From NCBI RefSeq assembly GCF_000262465.1, contig NZ_CM001489.1, positions 2,538,597 through 2,602,596 of the forward strand: a DNA stretch of 64,000 nucleotides, written 5' to 3'. The stretch comes from Frankia sp. QA3 (GTDB lineage Bacteria; Actinomycetota; Actinomycetes; Frankiales; Frankiaceae). The position numbers were made by a program, and so were the translations under genes. The notes under the pieces are model-generated. The model did not search any database. It was not told the origin of the DNA and saw only the letters and a list, made by a program, of their open reading frames with translations. Within the stretch, counting starts at the first letter, position 1. Each line of letters begins with the position of its first letter. Of the stretch, positions 33,399-42,600 are shown piece by piece.

Positions 33399-35354
33399 GT
33401 GAGCATCCTCGACGACGCCCGCGAGGGCATGGACCTCGACGTACGACCGCAGGACGACCTGTTCGGCCACGTGAACGGCCGGTGGCTCGCCGAGACGGAG
33501 ATCCCGTCCGACCGCTCAAGCTGGGGCCCGTTCGTGCAGCTGGCCGATGCCGCCGAGCAGCAGGTCCGCGACATCATCACCGACCTCGCCGCGCAGGACC
33601 CGGCCACCCAGGGCGAGGACGCCCGGAAGATCGCCGACCTCTACAACTCCTTCCTGGACACCGAGGCGATCCAGGCGCTCGGCCTGGGCCCGGTGCGGTC
33701 GCTGCTGGACGGCGCGCGTGGCCTGCGCGACGTCCGCGACCTCGCCGCGTTCCTCGGCGAGCTGGAGCGGACCGGCGGCCCCGGGTTGTTCGGCTCCTAC
33801 GTCGACACCGACGACCGCAACTCCGACCGCTACCTGTTCCACCTGGGCCAGGGGGGCCTCGGCCTGCCGGACGAGTCGTACTACCGCGACGACAGGTTCG
33901 CCCCGACGCGCGAGAAGTACGTCGCCTACCTGACCCGCATGCTCGGGCTGGGAGAGCACCCCGACCCCGAGGGCGCCGCGCAGCGGATCCTCGCCCTGGA
34001 GACCCTGCTCGCGAAGGGCCACTGGGAGCGGGCCGAGACCCGCGACGTCCAGAAGACCTACAACCTGACCACGGCCGAGGAGCTGACGGCGCTGTGCCCG
34101 GCCTTCGCCTGGGACGCCTACGTCACCGGTCTCGGTGGGCAGCTGACCGGCCCGCACGCGACGCTGGCGGAGGCGTGCGTGCGCCAGCCGTCGTACTTCG
34201 CCCACCTCTCGACCGTGCTGACCGACACGCCGATCGAGGTGTGGCGCGACTGGGTGCTCAGCCGCGTGCTGCGAACGGCGGCGTCGTACCTGCCCGACGC
34301 GTTCGTCGAGACTCATTTCGACTTCTACGGCCGCACGCTCAGCGGCACGCCCGAGCTGCGGGCCCGCTGGAAGCGCGCGGTGGCGTTCGTCCAGGGCGCG
34401 ATCGGTGAGGCCGTCGGCAAGGAGTACGTCGCCCGCCATTTCCCGCCGCGCGCCAAGGCGCAGATGGACGACCTCGTCGCGAACCTGCTCGCGGCCTACC
34501 GCGAGTCGATCTCCCGGCTGGACTGGATGACGGAGGAGACCAAGCTCCGGGCGTACGACAAGCTCGAGACGTTCCGGCCGAAGATTGGCTACCCCGACCA
34601 GTTCCGGGACTACTCGGGGCTGCGGGTCCGCCGCGGCGACCTGATGGGCAACGCCCTGGCCGCCGCCGCGTTCGAGACCGACCGGCAGCTGGCCAAGATC
34701 GGTGCACCGGTCGACCGCGACGAGTGGTTCATGCTCCCGCAGACCGTCAACGCCTACTACAACCCCGGCACCAACGAGATCTGCTTCCCGGCCGGCATCC
34801 TGCAGAGGCCGTTCTTCAGCCCTGACGCCCACCCGGCCGAGAACTACGGGGGCATCGGCGCGGTCATCGGCCACGAGGTCGGCCACGGCTTCGACGACCA
34901 GGGAGCGCAGTACGACGGCGCCGGCAACCTCAACGACTGGTGGACCCCCGCCGACAAGGCTGCCTTCGAGGTGAAGTCGAAAACGCTGGTGGAGCAGTAC
35001 AACGCGTTCGAGTCGCGCAACCTGCCGGGCGAAAAGGTGAACGGCGCACTCACCGTCGGCGAGAACATCGGTGATCTCGGCGGCCTGACCATCGCGCACC
35101 GGGCCTACGTCATCTCCCAGGACGGTGAGGCGTCGCGCGACGACCGGCGGCGGCTGTTCATGAACTGGGCCTACGTGTGGCGCACCAAGCGGCGGCTCGA
35201 GCTCGAGCGGCAGTACCTCACCACCGACCCCCACAGCCCGCCGGAGCTGCGCGCCAACATCGTGCGCAACCTCGACGAGTTCCACGAGGTCTTCGACACC
35301 GCGCCCGGCGACGGGCTGTGGCTGGACCCGGCCGACCGGGTCCGCATCTGGTAG
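33399..35354 (+). CDS. M13-family zinc metallopeptidase (neprilysin/PepO-like)
   Basis: 651 residues, the usual length of bacterial M13 peptidases. Zinc site GHEVGHGFDDQG at about 489-500 (HExxH), third ligand Glu in ENIGDLGG at about 555, substrate-binding NAYYNPGTNEICFPAGIL, and the C-terminal W of the family (VRIW). There is no signal peptide, so it is a cytoplasmic endo-oligopeptidase that degrades peptides. The N-terminal MDLDVRPQDDLFGHVNGRW is typical. GTG at 33399, with GGAGA 11 bases ahead. Single gene; its promoter region is the edge of the fragment graveyard. Confidence 0.93.
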   Translation: MSILDDAREGMDLDVRPQDDLFGHVNGRWLAETEIPSDRSSWGPFVQLADAAEQQVRDIITDLAAQDPATQGEDARKIADLYNSFLDTEAIQALGLGPVRSLLDGARGLRDVRDLAAFLGELERTGGPGLFGSYVDTDDRNSDRYLFHLGQGGLGLPDESYYRDDRFAPTREKYVAYLTRMLGLGEHPDPEGAAQRILALETLLAKGHWERAETRDVQKTYNLTTAEELTALCPAFAWDAYVTGLGGQLTGPHATLAEACVRQPSYFAHLSTVLTDTPIEVWRDWVLSRVLRTAASYLPDAFVETHFDFYGRTLSGTPELRARWKRAVAFVQGAIGEAVGKEYVARHFPPRAKAQMDDLVANLLAAYRESISRLDWMTEETKLRAYDKLETFRPKIGYPDQFRDYSGLRVRRGDLMGNALAAAAFETDRQLAKIGAPVDRDEWFMLPQTVNAYYNPGTNEICFPAGILQRPFFSPDAHPAENYGGIGAVIGHEVGHGFDDQGAQYDGAGNLNDWWTPADKAAFEVKSKTLVEQYNAFESRNLPGEKVNGALTVGENIGDLGGLTIAHRAYVISQDGEASRDDRRRLFMNWAYVWRTKRRLELERQYLTTDPHSPPELRANIVRNLDEFHEVFDTAPGDGLWLDPADRVRIW

Positions 35355-35445
35355 GGGGTGCCGCCTTCCGACGGGCCGGAGCGCGAGCCCCGGTCAACGC
35401 CCTGTCAGACGGCGCGGACGAGTTCGGTGAATGCAAGGGATGCCG

Positions 35446-37467
35446 CTACGGCGTCGATGGGCAGCTACTTCTTTTCCTTGCCGAGCCGATGCTGCGTCTC
35501 AACGATGCGCTCCCGTACCGGCTTGGGCGGCGGCTCGCCGGAGTCCTGGCCTGCCGGGTTGGCCCGCTCCGGGCTGACCGCCTCGAGTTCTGTCGTCGCG
35601 GCTGCCAGGGCGGCACTGTCCGTACCGCCGGCCGCTGCCCACAGCTCCTCCACGGCCTCGGCGATGTCGCGCCACAGCACGGGATGCGCCCGCCACCCAA
35701 GGGCCTCCGCGAGAATCTGCAGTGCGTGCCGCCGCGTTCCGTCGCTGAAACCACCAGTCGCCGTTTCGTCCCCACCAGGCATTGGCCGACATTATCGTCG
35801 GGTACCGTCACCGTTTCTCGCGGTGACCTTCGGGTTCGGGGGGTCGGGTGCCGGGCATCGAGGCGGACGCGTCGCTGGTGGCTCCCGAGTTGGCGGTGCA
35901 CCTGTACGTGCCAACCGGCGGGCCGCACGCGTCGGAGCTGCTCGAAGTCGGACAACAGGATGAGCGCCAGGTTGGACAGCCAGCCCGCGCGCTCGACCTC
36001 GTCGAGCGAAAACGACGCGGTTGCTTCGCGTGCGGTCCGCACGGCGTCGGCCAGCAGGTCCGGATCCCGGGTTTCCCGGTAGCGGGCATGCAACACACTG
36101 GCCAGCACGTCCAGGCACGGACCCCGATGGGCATGGCCGAGCGGGACCAGCGCCACGGCCTCGCCGCCATATTCGACCGCCCGGCGCAGCAGTTCGGCGT
36201 CTCCCAACCGTTCGTAACGAAGGAGCAGCACCGTCGCAAGGTTGAACAGGGCCGGCACGCGGGTTGGCGAGCGGTCGGGCAACAGGTTCAGCGCCGTCTG
36301 CCCGGCCTGTTCGGCCTCGGCGGCATACGTCTCCTCGCCCAGCCAGCGGTAGGCGGTGACGAGCGCTGCGGTGAGGTTGACAAGTCGTGCAGCCCGGGCG
36401 CTTTCCCGCCCACCGGTTGCCCCCAATGCCTGCCGACCGCGGCGCACGGCCTCCGCGAGGAGGTCCAGATCGCCGGCATGCTCACCGAGCTGTCGGGCGA
36501 GCATGCCGATCTCGGCGGCAGCGTCCGCCCATCCCGCGGAACCCGGCGAATGGTCCCGCAGCGCCGCCCGGGCAAGTTCCAGCGCCACCGTGGCGTCGGC
36601 GGAACGACCGGGCCGGCGCGACAACATCCGCAGCGCCTCGATCAGGAGGCCGCGGGCCAAGTCCACCGCGGGGTCGACAGCAGCGGCCGCTGCCGCACCA
36701 GACCCGGGGACCGCATCCGCTCCACCGAGCCCATCATGGGGGCCCTGCACCTCAGCCGGGCGCGAGAATTCAGACGGGGCGGCCGCGCCGGGCGGAACGG
36801 CCGCGACGCCGACCAGAACGCACGCGTGCCGGGCCGCGGCGAGCGCCTCGTCCAGCACCGGCTCGTCCGGGGCCCGCCGCTGCCACAGCAGCAGCGCCGC
36901 GGCGAGATTGCTCAGGCGTATCACCAGGCCCGGGTCGGCGGCGGCGGATGTCATCACCGCCCGGCGCAGTACGGCGACCGCCTCCCGTTCGGCGACGGGA
37001 TCGTCGACGGCCTCGCAACGCCGCAACAACACCGTGCCCAAAGCCGTCAACCGCCTGGGATGGGCCGGGTGTTCGGGTGGGGTGACCGCCAAGGCCCGCC
37101 GGGCCGTCGTGACCGCCTCGGCCAGCGCCCGGGTATCGCCATCCCACTCGAACAACCGGGACAGCGCGAGGGCGAGGTTAGCCCACACCGCGCCGCGCAG
37201 GTCGGTGAGCTCGCCCTCCCGAGCCCGTGGGGTGCCCGCGATCAGCGGCTCAGTCCCGATCTCTGGCCCGTTGCCGACCGACGATTCCCCGGCACCAAGG
37301 CGGGACGGTCCAGGCGGCGCGGTGTCGAGCAGGGCCGCCGCCGCGCGGAACAGTTTGATCGCTGCGGCAAGGAGTCCGAGGTCGCACGTCCGCCCAGCCT
37401 CGGTGAGCAGCACGGCGGCCCTGTCGTTCAGCCGAGCGGCGTAGGCGAAATCCCCCGATTCAACCAT
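35446..37467 (-). pseudogene. Truncated TPR-repeat protein (CATRA/CHAT-type sensor)
   Basis: From an ATG at 37467 about 510 codons encode TPR-type repeats of the kind found in actinobacterial TPR-CHAT/CATRA conflict proteins (for example LTALGTVLLRRCEAVDD, LFNLATVLLLRYERLGDAEL, LSNLALILLSDFEQ). After about position 35930 the repeat pattern stops. The frame stays open to 35446 only because it shadows the small gene at 35465-35782; that part is very rich in Arg and is unlikely to be real. Relatives normally end in a caspase-like CHAT domain, absent here. I therefore call it truncated. The start has no good ribosome-binding site, and a 249-base gap (37468-37716) lies upstream. Confidence 0.55.
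35465..35782 (-). CDS. CATRA-associated small protein
   Basis: 105 residues. The pattern R-x-ALQILAEALGWR, then LWRDIAEAVEELWAAA, ATTELEAVSPER and PPPKPVRERI fits the small all-helical protein found with caspase/TPR-repeat-associated (CATRA) conflict systems of actinobacteria. The function of that partner is not established. It follows the truncated TPR gene on the same strand; in intact systems the TPR partner is a full caspase-like protein. The ATG at 35782 lacks a clear ribosome-binding site. Family call from memory of the pattern, so moderate confidence. Confidence 0.5.
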   Translation of the reverse strand: MPGGDETATGGFSDGTRRHALQILAEALGWRAHPVLWRDIAEAVEELWAAAGGTDSAALAAATTELEAVSPERANPAGQDSGEPPPKPVRERIVETQHRLGKEKK

Positions 37468-37716
37468 GTCTACAGATGATTCCAAGCGATGGATGGCGCG
37501 TACCCACTGCGTCCCGCAGGATCTGCAACGCCACGGTGTGTGACCCGTTGCGTTCCTCCGCGAGCTCGCCCGCGCCGGCTGGGCCCCAGGCCGAGCACGC
37601 CCTCCGCAGGCCCCGGTGCCCCGGACGCAACAGCCCCCGGGGCGGTGTAGGTGCTGGCGGACAGGGCCTACAGCTCGCAGCGGACTCCGGTTCACCGAGG
37701 CCGACGTCAGCCGACG

Positions 37717-39648
37717 TCATCGGAACGAGGTGGTGCCGGCGCCGCGAGGCGAACGAGTGGCGGGCAGCGCGGTGGCCAGGCCCGGGACGTCGGTGGCGAT
37801 GTTCGCCCGTCCCGTCAGTGCCGCGTCGCGTGCGGCGGCGGCCAGCGCCGGCGGCGGCGCGCACAGCGCCAACCAGAACGTGTCGAAGTCGTCGGCCACC
37901 CGACGCAGCAGCCGGGCGCTGATCTGCTCCGCGCTCTGGTGGTCGTCGTCTCGTGCGTCGTCGGCGTCGTGGAACCACACCGATCCGGCGTCGTCGCCAC
38001 GGACGCGGACGGCGAGCGAACCCCCTTGGACGTATCCGATCGCGAGGTGGTCGGCGGTCAGCCGGTCGTCGAAGAAGGCGTTCGCGTAGTAGAGATCCTG
38101 GTGCCGGTCGGTCCTGGCCAGCCCGAAGAACGGCTGGTCGACGACGAATCCGTGGTCGGGGTGCACCGCGGGCCTGGCCGGGGCGGCGCCGTTGGTCCGG
38201 ACCAGGAACAGGCGGTAGGCCTCCGGTAGGCGGTAGCCGAGTCGGCTTTCCATCGTCCGCACCAGCGCGTCGGCCACCCGTTGCGACCCGATCAGCCCGA
38301 CGGGTGCCGACCCCGCCGGTTGCCCTCCTGGGTCAGGGCCGCCAGCCAGCCCAGACAGCCCAGACAGCCCAGCCAGCCCAGCCAGCCCGGCCAGCCCGGC
38401 GAGGCCGCCGCGGTGCCGAAACGCGCCATGGGCCTCGGCCGGAACGAGCGCGATCCGGCGACCGCTGCCGGCGGCGGTGTGGCGGGCGGGCAGGTGTGTC
38501 CACACCCATCCCGACGCCGTGGGGTACGGACCCGTGCCGGAGGCGCGGTCATCGGCGCCCACATGGTTCTCCTCGCGAGTGTGGTTCTCCTCGCGGGTGT
38601 GGTTCTCCTCGCGGGTGTGGTTCTCCTCGCGGGTGCTGTCGCCGGGCGTCGGCATCCACGTCGGTCCGGTCGCGGCCACCACGGCGTTCGCCGTGAGCAC
38701 GTCCAGGACGTGGATCTCGTCGACGGTCAGGGCAGCCGGCGGGTCGGGCAGCGTCACCACGGTCCGGGCGAACGGCTCCCAGCGGGGAAACCCCGCCCCG
38801 TCGATCTCGATGCCGGCACGGTAGCGGACCCTCAGCACGGGAGAGTCGAACGGCCGTCGGTGCCCCGCCCATCGGGCCCCGGGCACCGCCGGCCCGGCGG
38901 TGGACGCCGCCGGTTCGGCGCTGGACGCCGCCGGTTCGCGCGGTTCGGCCGGTCGGACCTCGTCGTCGTCCTCGGTAGCCAGCGCTCGGCGCCAGGCCTC
39001 GCGCAGGGCGACCAGAAGCTCTCGGCGAAACCGGTGCGGCTCCCGGTTTCGCAGCGCCCGGCCGGCGTCGGTCCAGCAGGCCGAGACAGGCACCGTGTCC
39101 GCGTCCGGGGGCACGAACCGCAGCACCTCCTCGACGGCGGCGAGCGCGAGAGCCGGGCTCGGCTGGATCCGTCCCGGCGACGGCGGCCGGCGGGAGAGCC
39201 GGGCGAGTGCCGGCGTCGGCTCGGCCGCGCGGGCGCGGGCGCACGCGTCCGCGACCAGCAGCCACTGGCCGGCGTCGATGAGCTCGGATGGCCCCTGCCC
39301 GCCGAACATCGGCGCCGGCCCGGTGCCGCCCGAAAGCGGCCGTTCCGGCAGCCGGAACCGGAACTCACGGTCGCGTCGGCAGCCGGGGCAGGTCCCGGTG
39401 TAGCGACGGACGGCCACACCGTCGAGCTCGTGGAGCGCGCCGAGCCATCGCGGTGGCGGCGGACCTCCACACGCCTCGCAGGAACGCAGTTCCAGGTACA
39501 GGAATGCCTCGGCCCGACTGCGGGCCAGCGGCGGGGCCGAAGGTTCGCCGGGCGCTCGGTCTGGTGGTGGCGGCGGTGGCGTCACCTCGATCTTCGCGCC
39601 ACCGCGTGCGGCCTGCCGCCGCGGATCCCGGCCGCCGATGTCGATCAC
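37717..39648 (-). CDS. SUKH (SMI1/KNR4)-domain immunity candidate with Cys-rich N-terminal region
   Basis: 643 residues, GTG at 39648 overlapping the toxin stop. The N-terminal 100 residues hold two zinc-ribbon-like cysteine pairs (CEACGG and CPGC). The middle has an unassigned domain and low-complexity linkers: a four-fold TREENH repeat and a LAG/LSG repeat. The C-terminal about 160 residues, beginning LGYRLPEAYRLFLVRTNGAA, are a SUKH-type domain with the typical proline, Asn-Gly turn and the GF..D..FFGL strand. SUKH proteins are immunity proteins of polymorphic toxins. Its position directly behind the toxin gene, coupled to it, supports that role. It is much longer than usual SUKH proteins. 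Confidence 0.68.
   Translation of the reverse strand: MIDIGGRDPRRQAARGGAKIEVTPPPPPPDRAPGEPSAPPLARSRAEAFLYLELRSCEACGGPPPPRWLGALHELDGVAVRRYTGTCPGCRRDREFRFRLPERPLSGGTGPAPMFGGQGPSELIDAGQWLLVADACARARAAEPTPALARLSRRPPSPGRIQPSPALALAAVEEVLRFVPPDADTVPVSACWTDAGRALRNREPHRFRRELLVALREAWRRALATEDDDEVRPAEPREPAASSAEPAASTAGPAVPGARWAGHRRPFDSPVLRVRYRAGIEIDGAGFPRWEPFARTVVTLPDPPAALTVDEIHVLDVLTANAVVAATGPTWMPTPGDSTREENHTREENHTREENHTREENHVGADDRASGTGPYPTASGWVWTHLPARHTAAGSGRRIALVPAEAHGAFRHRGGLAGLAGLAGLAGLSGLSGLAGGPDPGGQPAGSAPVGLIGSQRVADALVRTMESRLGYRLPEAYRLFLVRTNGAAPARPAVHPDHGFVVDQPFFGLARTDRHQDLYYANAFFDDRLTADHLAIGYVQGGSLAVRVRGDDAGSVWFHDADDARDDDHQSAEQISARLLRRVADDFDTFWLALCAPPPALAAAARDAALTGRANIATDVPGLATALPATRSPRGAGTTSFR
38563..38634 (-). 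repeat. 18-base tandem repeat encoding TREENH
   Basis: Four copies of an 18-base unit (plus strand GTGGTTCTCCTCGCGGGT, one copy slightly changed) inside the SUKH-protein gene, encoding a charged linker. Confidence 0.9.
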
Positions 39649-42600
39649 TCGTCGTCAACGATGATCGCGGACACGTTGTCCGGACCGAGATAGCTGGTCA
39701 GCGTCGCACTGATGAGGCTGATTCCGTGCTCGTCGCGAGGTGTGCGATACCGCCGTTCGGTCGTGACCCATCGGGGTAACCGCAGGTCATCCGCTTCCCG
39801 CGCCGTCACATACCTCCGGATGTTCCTACCCGCCGATGGCCGGAGCGGCCATTCGGTCACCTCCGGGGCGATCGCGGGCCCTTCCGCCGGCGGGTCGCCG
39901 CCCGTCGCGTTGCGCGCCATCAGATCTCGAAGACCGACCAGCTCCCAGGCGACCGTTTCGGTTCCCACGACCTCGGCGCGGCGCAGGCGGCCCACCTTCG
40001 CCAGGTGGCCGATCATGTTGCGGGCATGCCGCTCCGCCTCCGCCATGGCGGACCGGTTGTACTGCGCGGAGGTCGAAAAGACGTTTCCGGACTCCGCGTG
40101 ACCGGGGAACCCCGCGTAGGCCGGGCCGCCGTGCCCCTTGTCGAGGCCCGCGCCCGGGAGGTGTCCGTCGGGCGCGTCGGTCGCGCCGCGGTCACGACCG
40201 GTGATCCACCGGGTGTCCCTGCCGGACGACGATGTGGTGCCCCGCGCCTCGTCGGCCTCCACCGTGAACCGGCTGCCCAGCTTGTTGGTGAAGATCCCGC
40301 GGTCGTCCGAGGAGTCGGGATGGATCGTCGCCGCCTCCCTCTGTTCCTCGCGCGTGAGCCGCGCGGCAGGGGCGGCGGAGGCTGCGGCCGGGGTGCTCAG
40401 ATGAACGATGTACCTGTACTCCACCAGGCCCTTCTCCCGCTCCTCGCGGTCGGCGCGGGTGACGGACCCGTCCTGGTACTCGGTCCTACGGACGTAGTCG
40501 TGCACGGAGATCAAGACGTCGATCCCCAGCGCCGCCGCTGCCGCGCGCTCCTGCGCGGGGAGGACCCTGACCAGGTCCGCGTGCGCCGCGCTCCTCTCGG
40601 TGTTGGTCCGGAAGTATCCGATGACCTTCTGGCCGGTGGGCAGGGCGGGCAGCGCGTCGCGTGGCGTCGGCATCGCCTCGACGAGCCGCTCGATCTCACC
40701 TCCGGTGAACCTGATCGTGGAGATGCTCGTCGTGGTGTCGTCATAGATCAGCCAGACGCCCGCGGCGGCGCCGACGGGTGTGCCGTCGGGGTAGCGTGAA
40801 CCGAGGACGCAGGTCTCGATCTCGTAGCGCACCGTCGGGTTGTCGAGCAACCGAGACGGGTCGGCCAGCTCGTCCGCGGAGATCGGCACCGGATCCGCGG
40901 CGGTACGTTCACGCCAGCTCCGCCAGTCCGCATACTCGTGATGGGTCTCGCTGATCTCCCGCGCCAGCGTCGTGACCAGATGGTCGTCGGCCAGCCGTTC
41001 GTGGACCGTCAGCAGATGCGGATCCTCTCTGCTGCCCTGGCGGGTCCGGGTCCGCGCCAGGACGTCGCCGTCCGGCCCGGCGGGCTCGGCCGGATGGGTC
41101 GTGACCTCGAAATGATGCGTCCCGTCGGTGGTGGTCACCACGATCAGCTCACGACCGGCGGGGCGATCGCGAGGCCCGGGCGTCGTCGTCTGGTCGGTCT
41201 CGTGGCGGGCGGATCGGAACCAGTCGCCGCCGACGTCGGCCGGATCGATCCGATCGCCGCCTGCCGCCGCAGCCGAGGCGGTCAGGCCCGCCTGATGCGC
41301 CGGTCTGCCGAGGGGCGGGCCCGCCGGCCGTCGGGTGTCCGGGTGTCCGGGGCCCGGGTGCCGAGGGTCCGGGCTGCCGGGGTCCTGATGGCCGCCGTCC
41401 TGATGGCCGCCGGTCGGAGGGCCGCCGGTCGGAGGCGGTCGCTCCGGGCCGCTTCCTCTTCCGTACTCCGGGCGCGTACCCCACTCACCCACGACGGTCG
41501 CCGGCAACGCGTTGCGCCATCCCCGAGACCCGTCGCCCACCAACGGTGCGCCGTCGGTCGACCTGGGCCCCAGCAGGACGATCTGTTCGCCCCCACCGGC
41601 CAGGTCGGCGTGCACGTCGGGGCGCCCCGCCACCGGCTGGTCGGGCTTCCAGAGGCGTTGCGGCGCGGTAGGGCCGCGCAGGTACTCATGACCGGCGGGA
41701 ACCTCGATCGCGATGATCGCCGTGTAGCCGTCGTCGCCGTACGTCACACCGCCGTCGCGCCACTGTGGCGCGACGGCGAGCTGATCCGTCAACGCCCGCG
41801 GGCCGGCCGGGCGCTCGGCGGTGAAGTAGTTCCCGTGCAGAGCCCTGCCCAGGAGTGCGGCGTCGATCTCCTCGGAGAACCGCCGGCTGGCCTCCTCCCA
41901 CCGGGTGGGGTCGTCGCCCACCGCGTCCTGGACCCGGCGACGCAGTTCGCCTACCTCACCGTCACCAAGCTGGACAGACCGGTAGAAGGTTCTCGGCTCG
42001 CCGGTCTCCCACACCTCGTAGGTGCCGGAGCGGAACGTGTTGGTCAGCTCCGCCGCCCTGGACGTGACGTCGACCGTCTCGCCGATCGCGCCGTGCTGAC
42101 GCAGCTCGCGTAGCCGCGGACCGATGAGGTCCTCGTCGACCGGCGTGTGCCGGGCGACGAAACGGTCGCCTGCCCGGCCATCCGACGGCCCTGCCCCGGG
42201 AGGATGCGCGGACCCACCGCCGGTAGGCGCGGCGAGGACGGGAGGCGCCGGCGGCCCGTACGGCGTCGCGCTGCCCTCGGCACCGACAGGCGCGGGTGCG
42301 GCGGGGGGCTCGGCCCGGACCACCACGGGTCGATTCGGCAGCGTCGCGTTCTCGCCGACGTTCTCACCGACGGACGTCTGGCCGCCGGGCAACGCGCCGA
42401 CGGGAGTGTGACCGGTGTGCGCCTGACCGTCGGGTGCCCGAGGAAGCGGTGTCTGCGCGCCGAACGTGTCGCCGCCGGGGTGCGGGCTGCCGTCGTGCCC
42501 GCCCATGGCCCCCGAGCCGGCGGGCATGCGGGCAGTGCCCGCCGCGTCGACGCCCGCCGATCCGGTCTGAAGCTCCTCCGAGGCCCAGGGTGGCAAGGGC

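Noticed and set aside
32957-34408. 483-codon plus-strand frame bridging the glycosyltransferase fragment and the M13 gene
   Set aside because: Its first part reads the glycosyltransferase copy but then continues in the wrong frame through the M13 peptidase gene, whose own frame has the HEVGH zinc site.
38292-38564. Repeat-rich frames around the LAG/LSG repeat
   Set aside because: They are other-frame readings of the linker in the SUKH protein gene.
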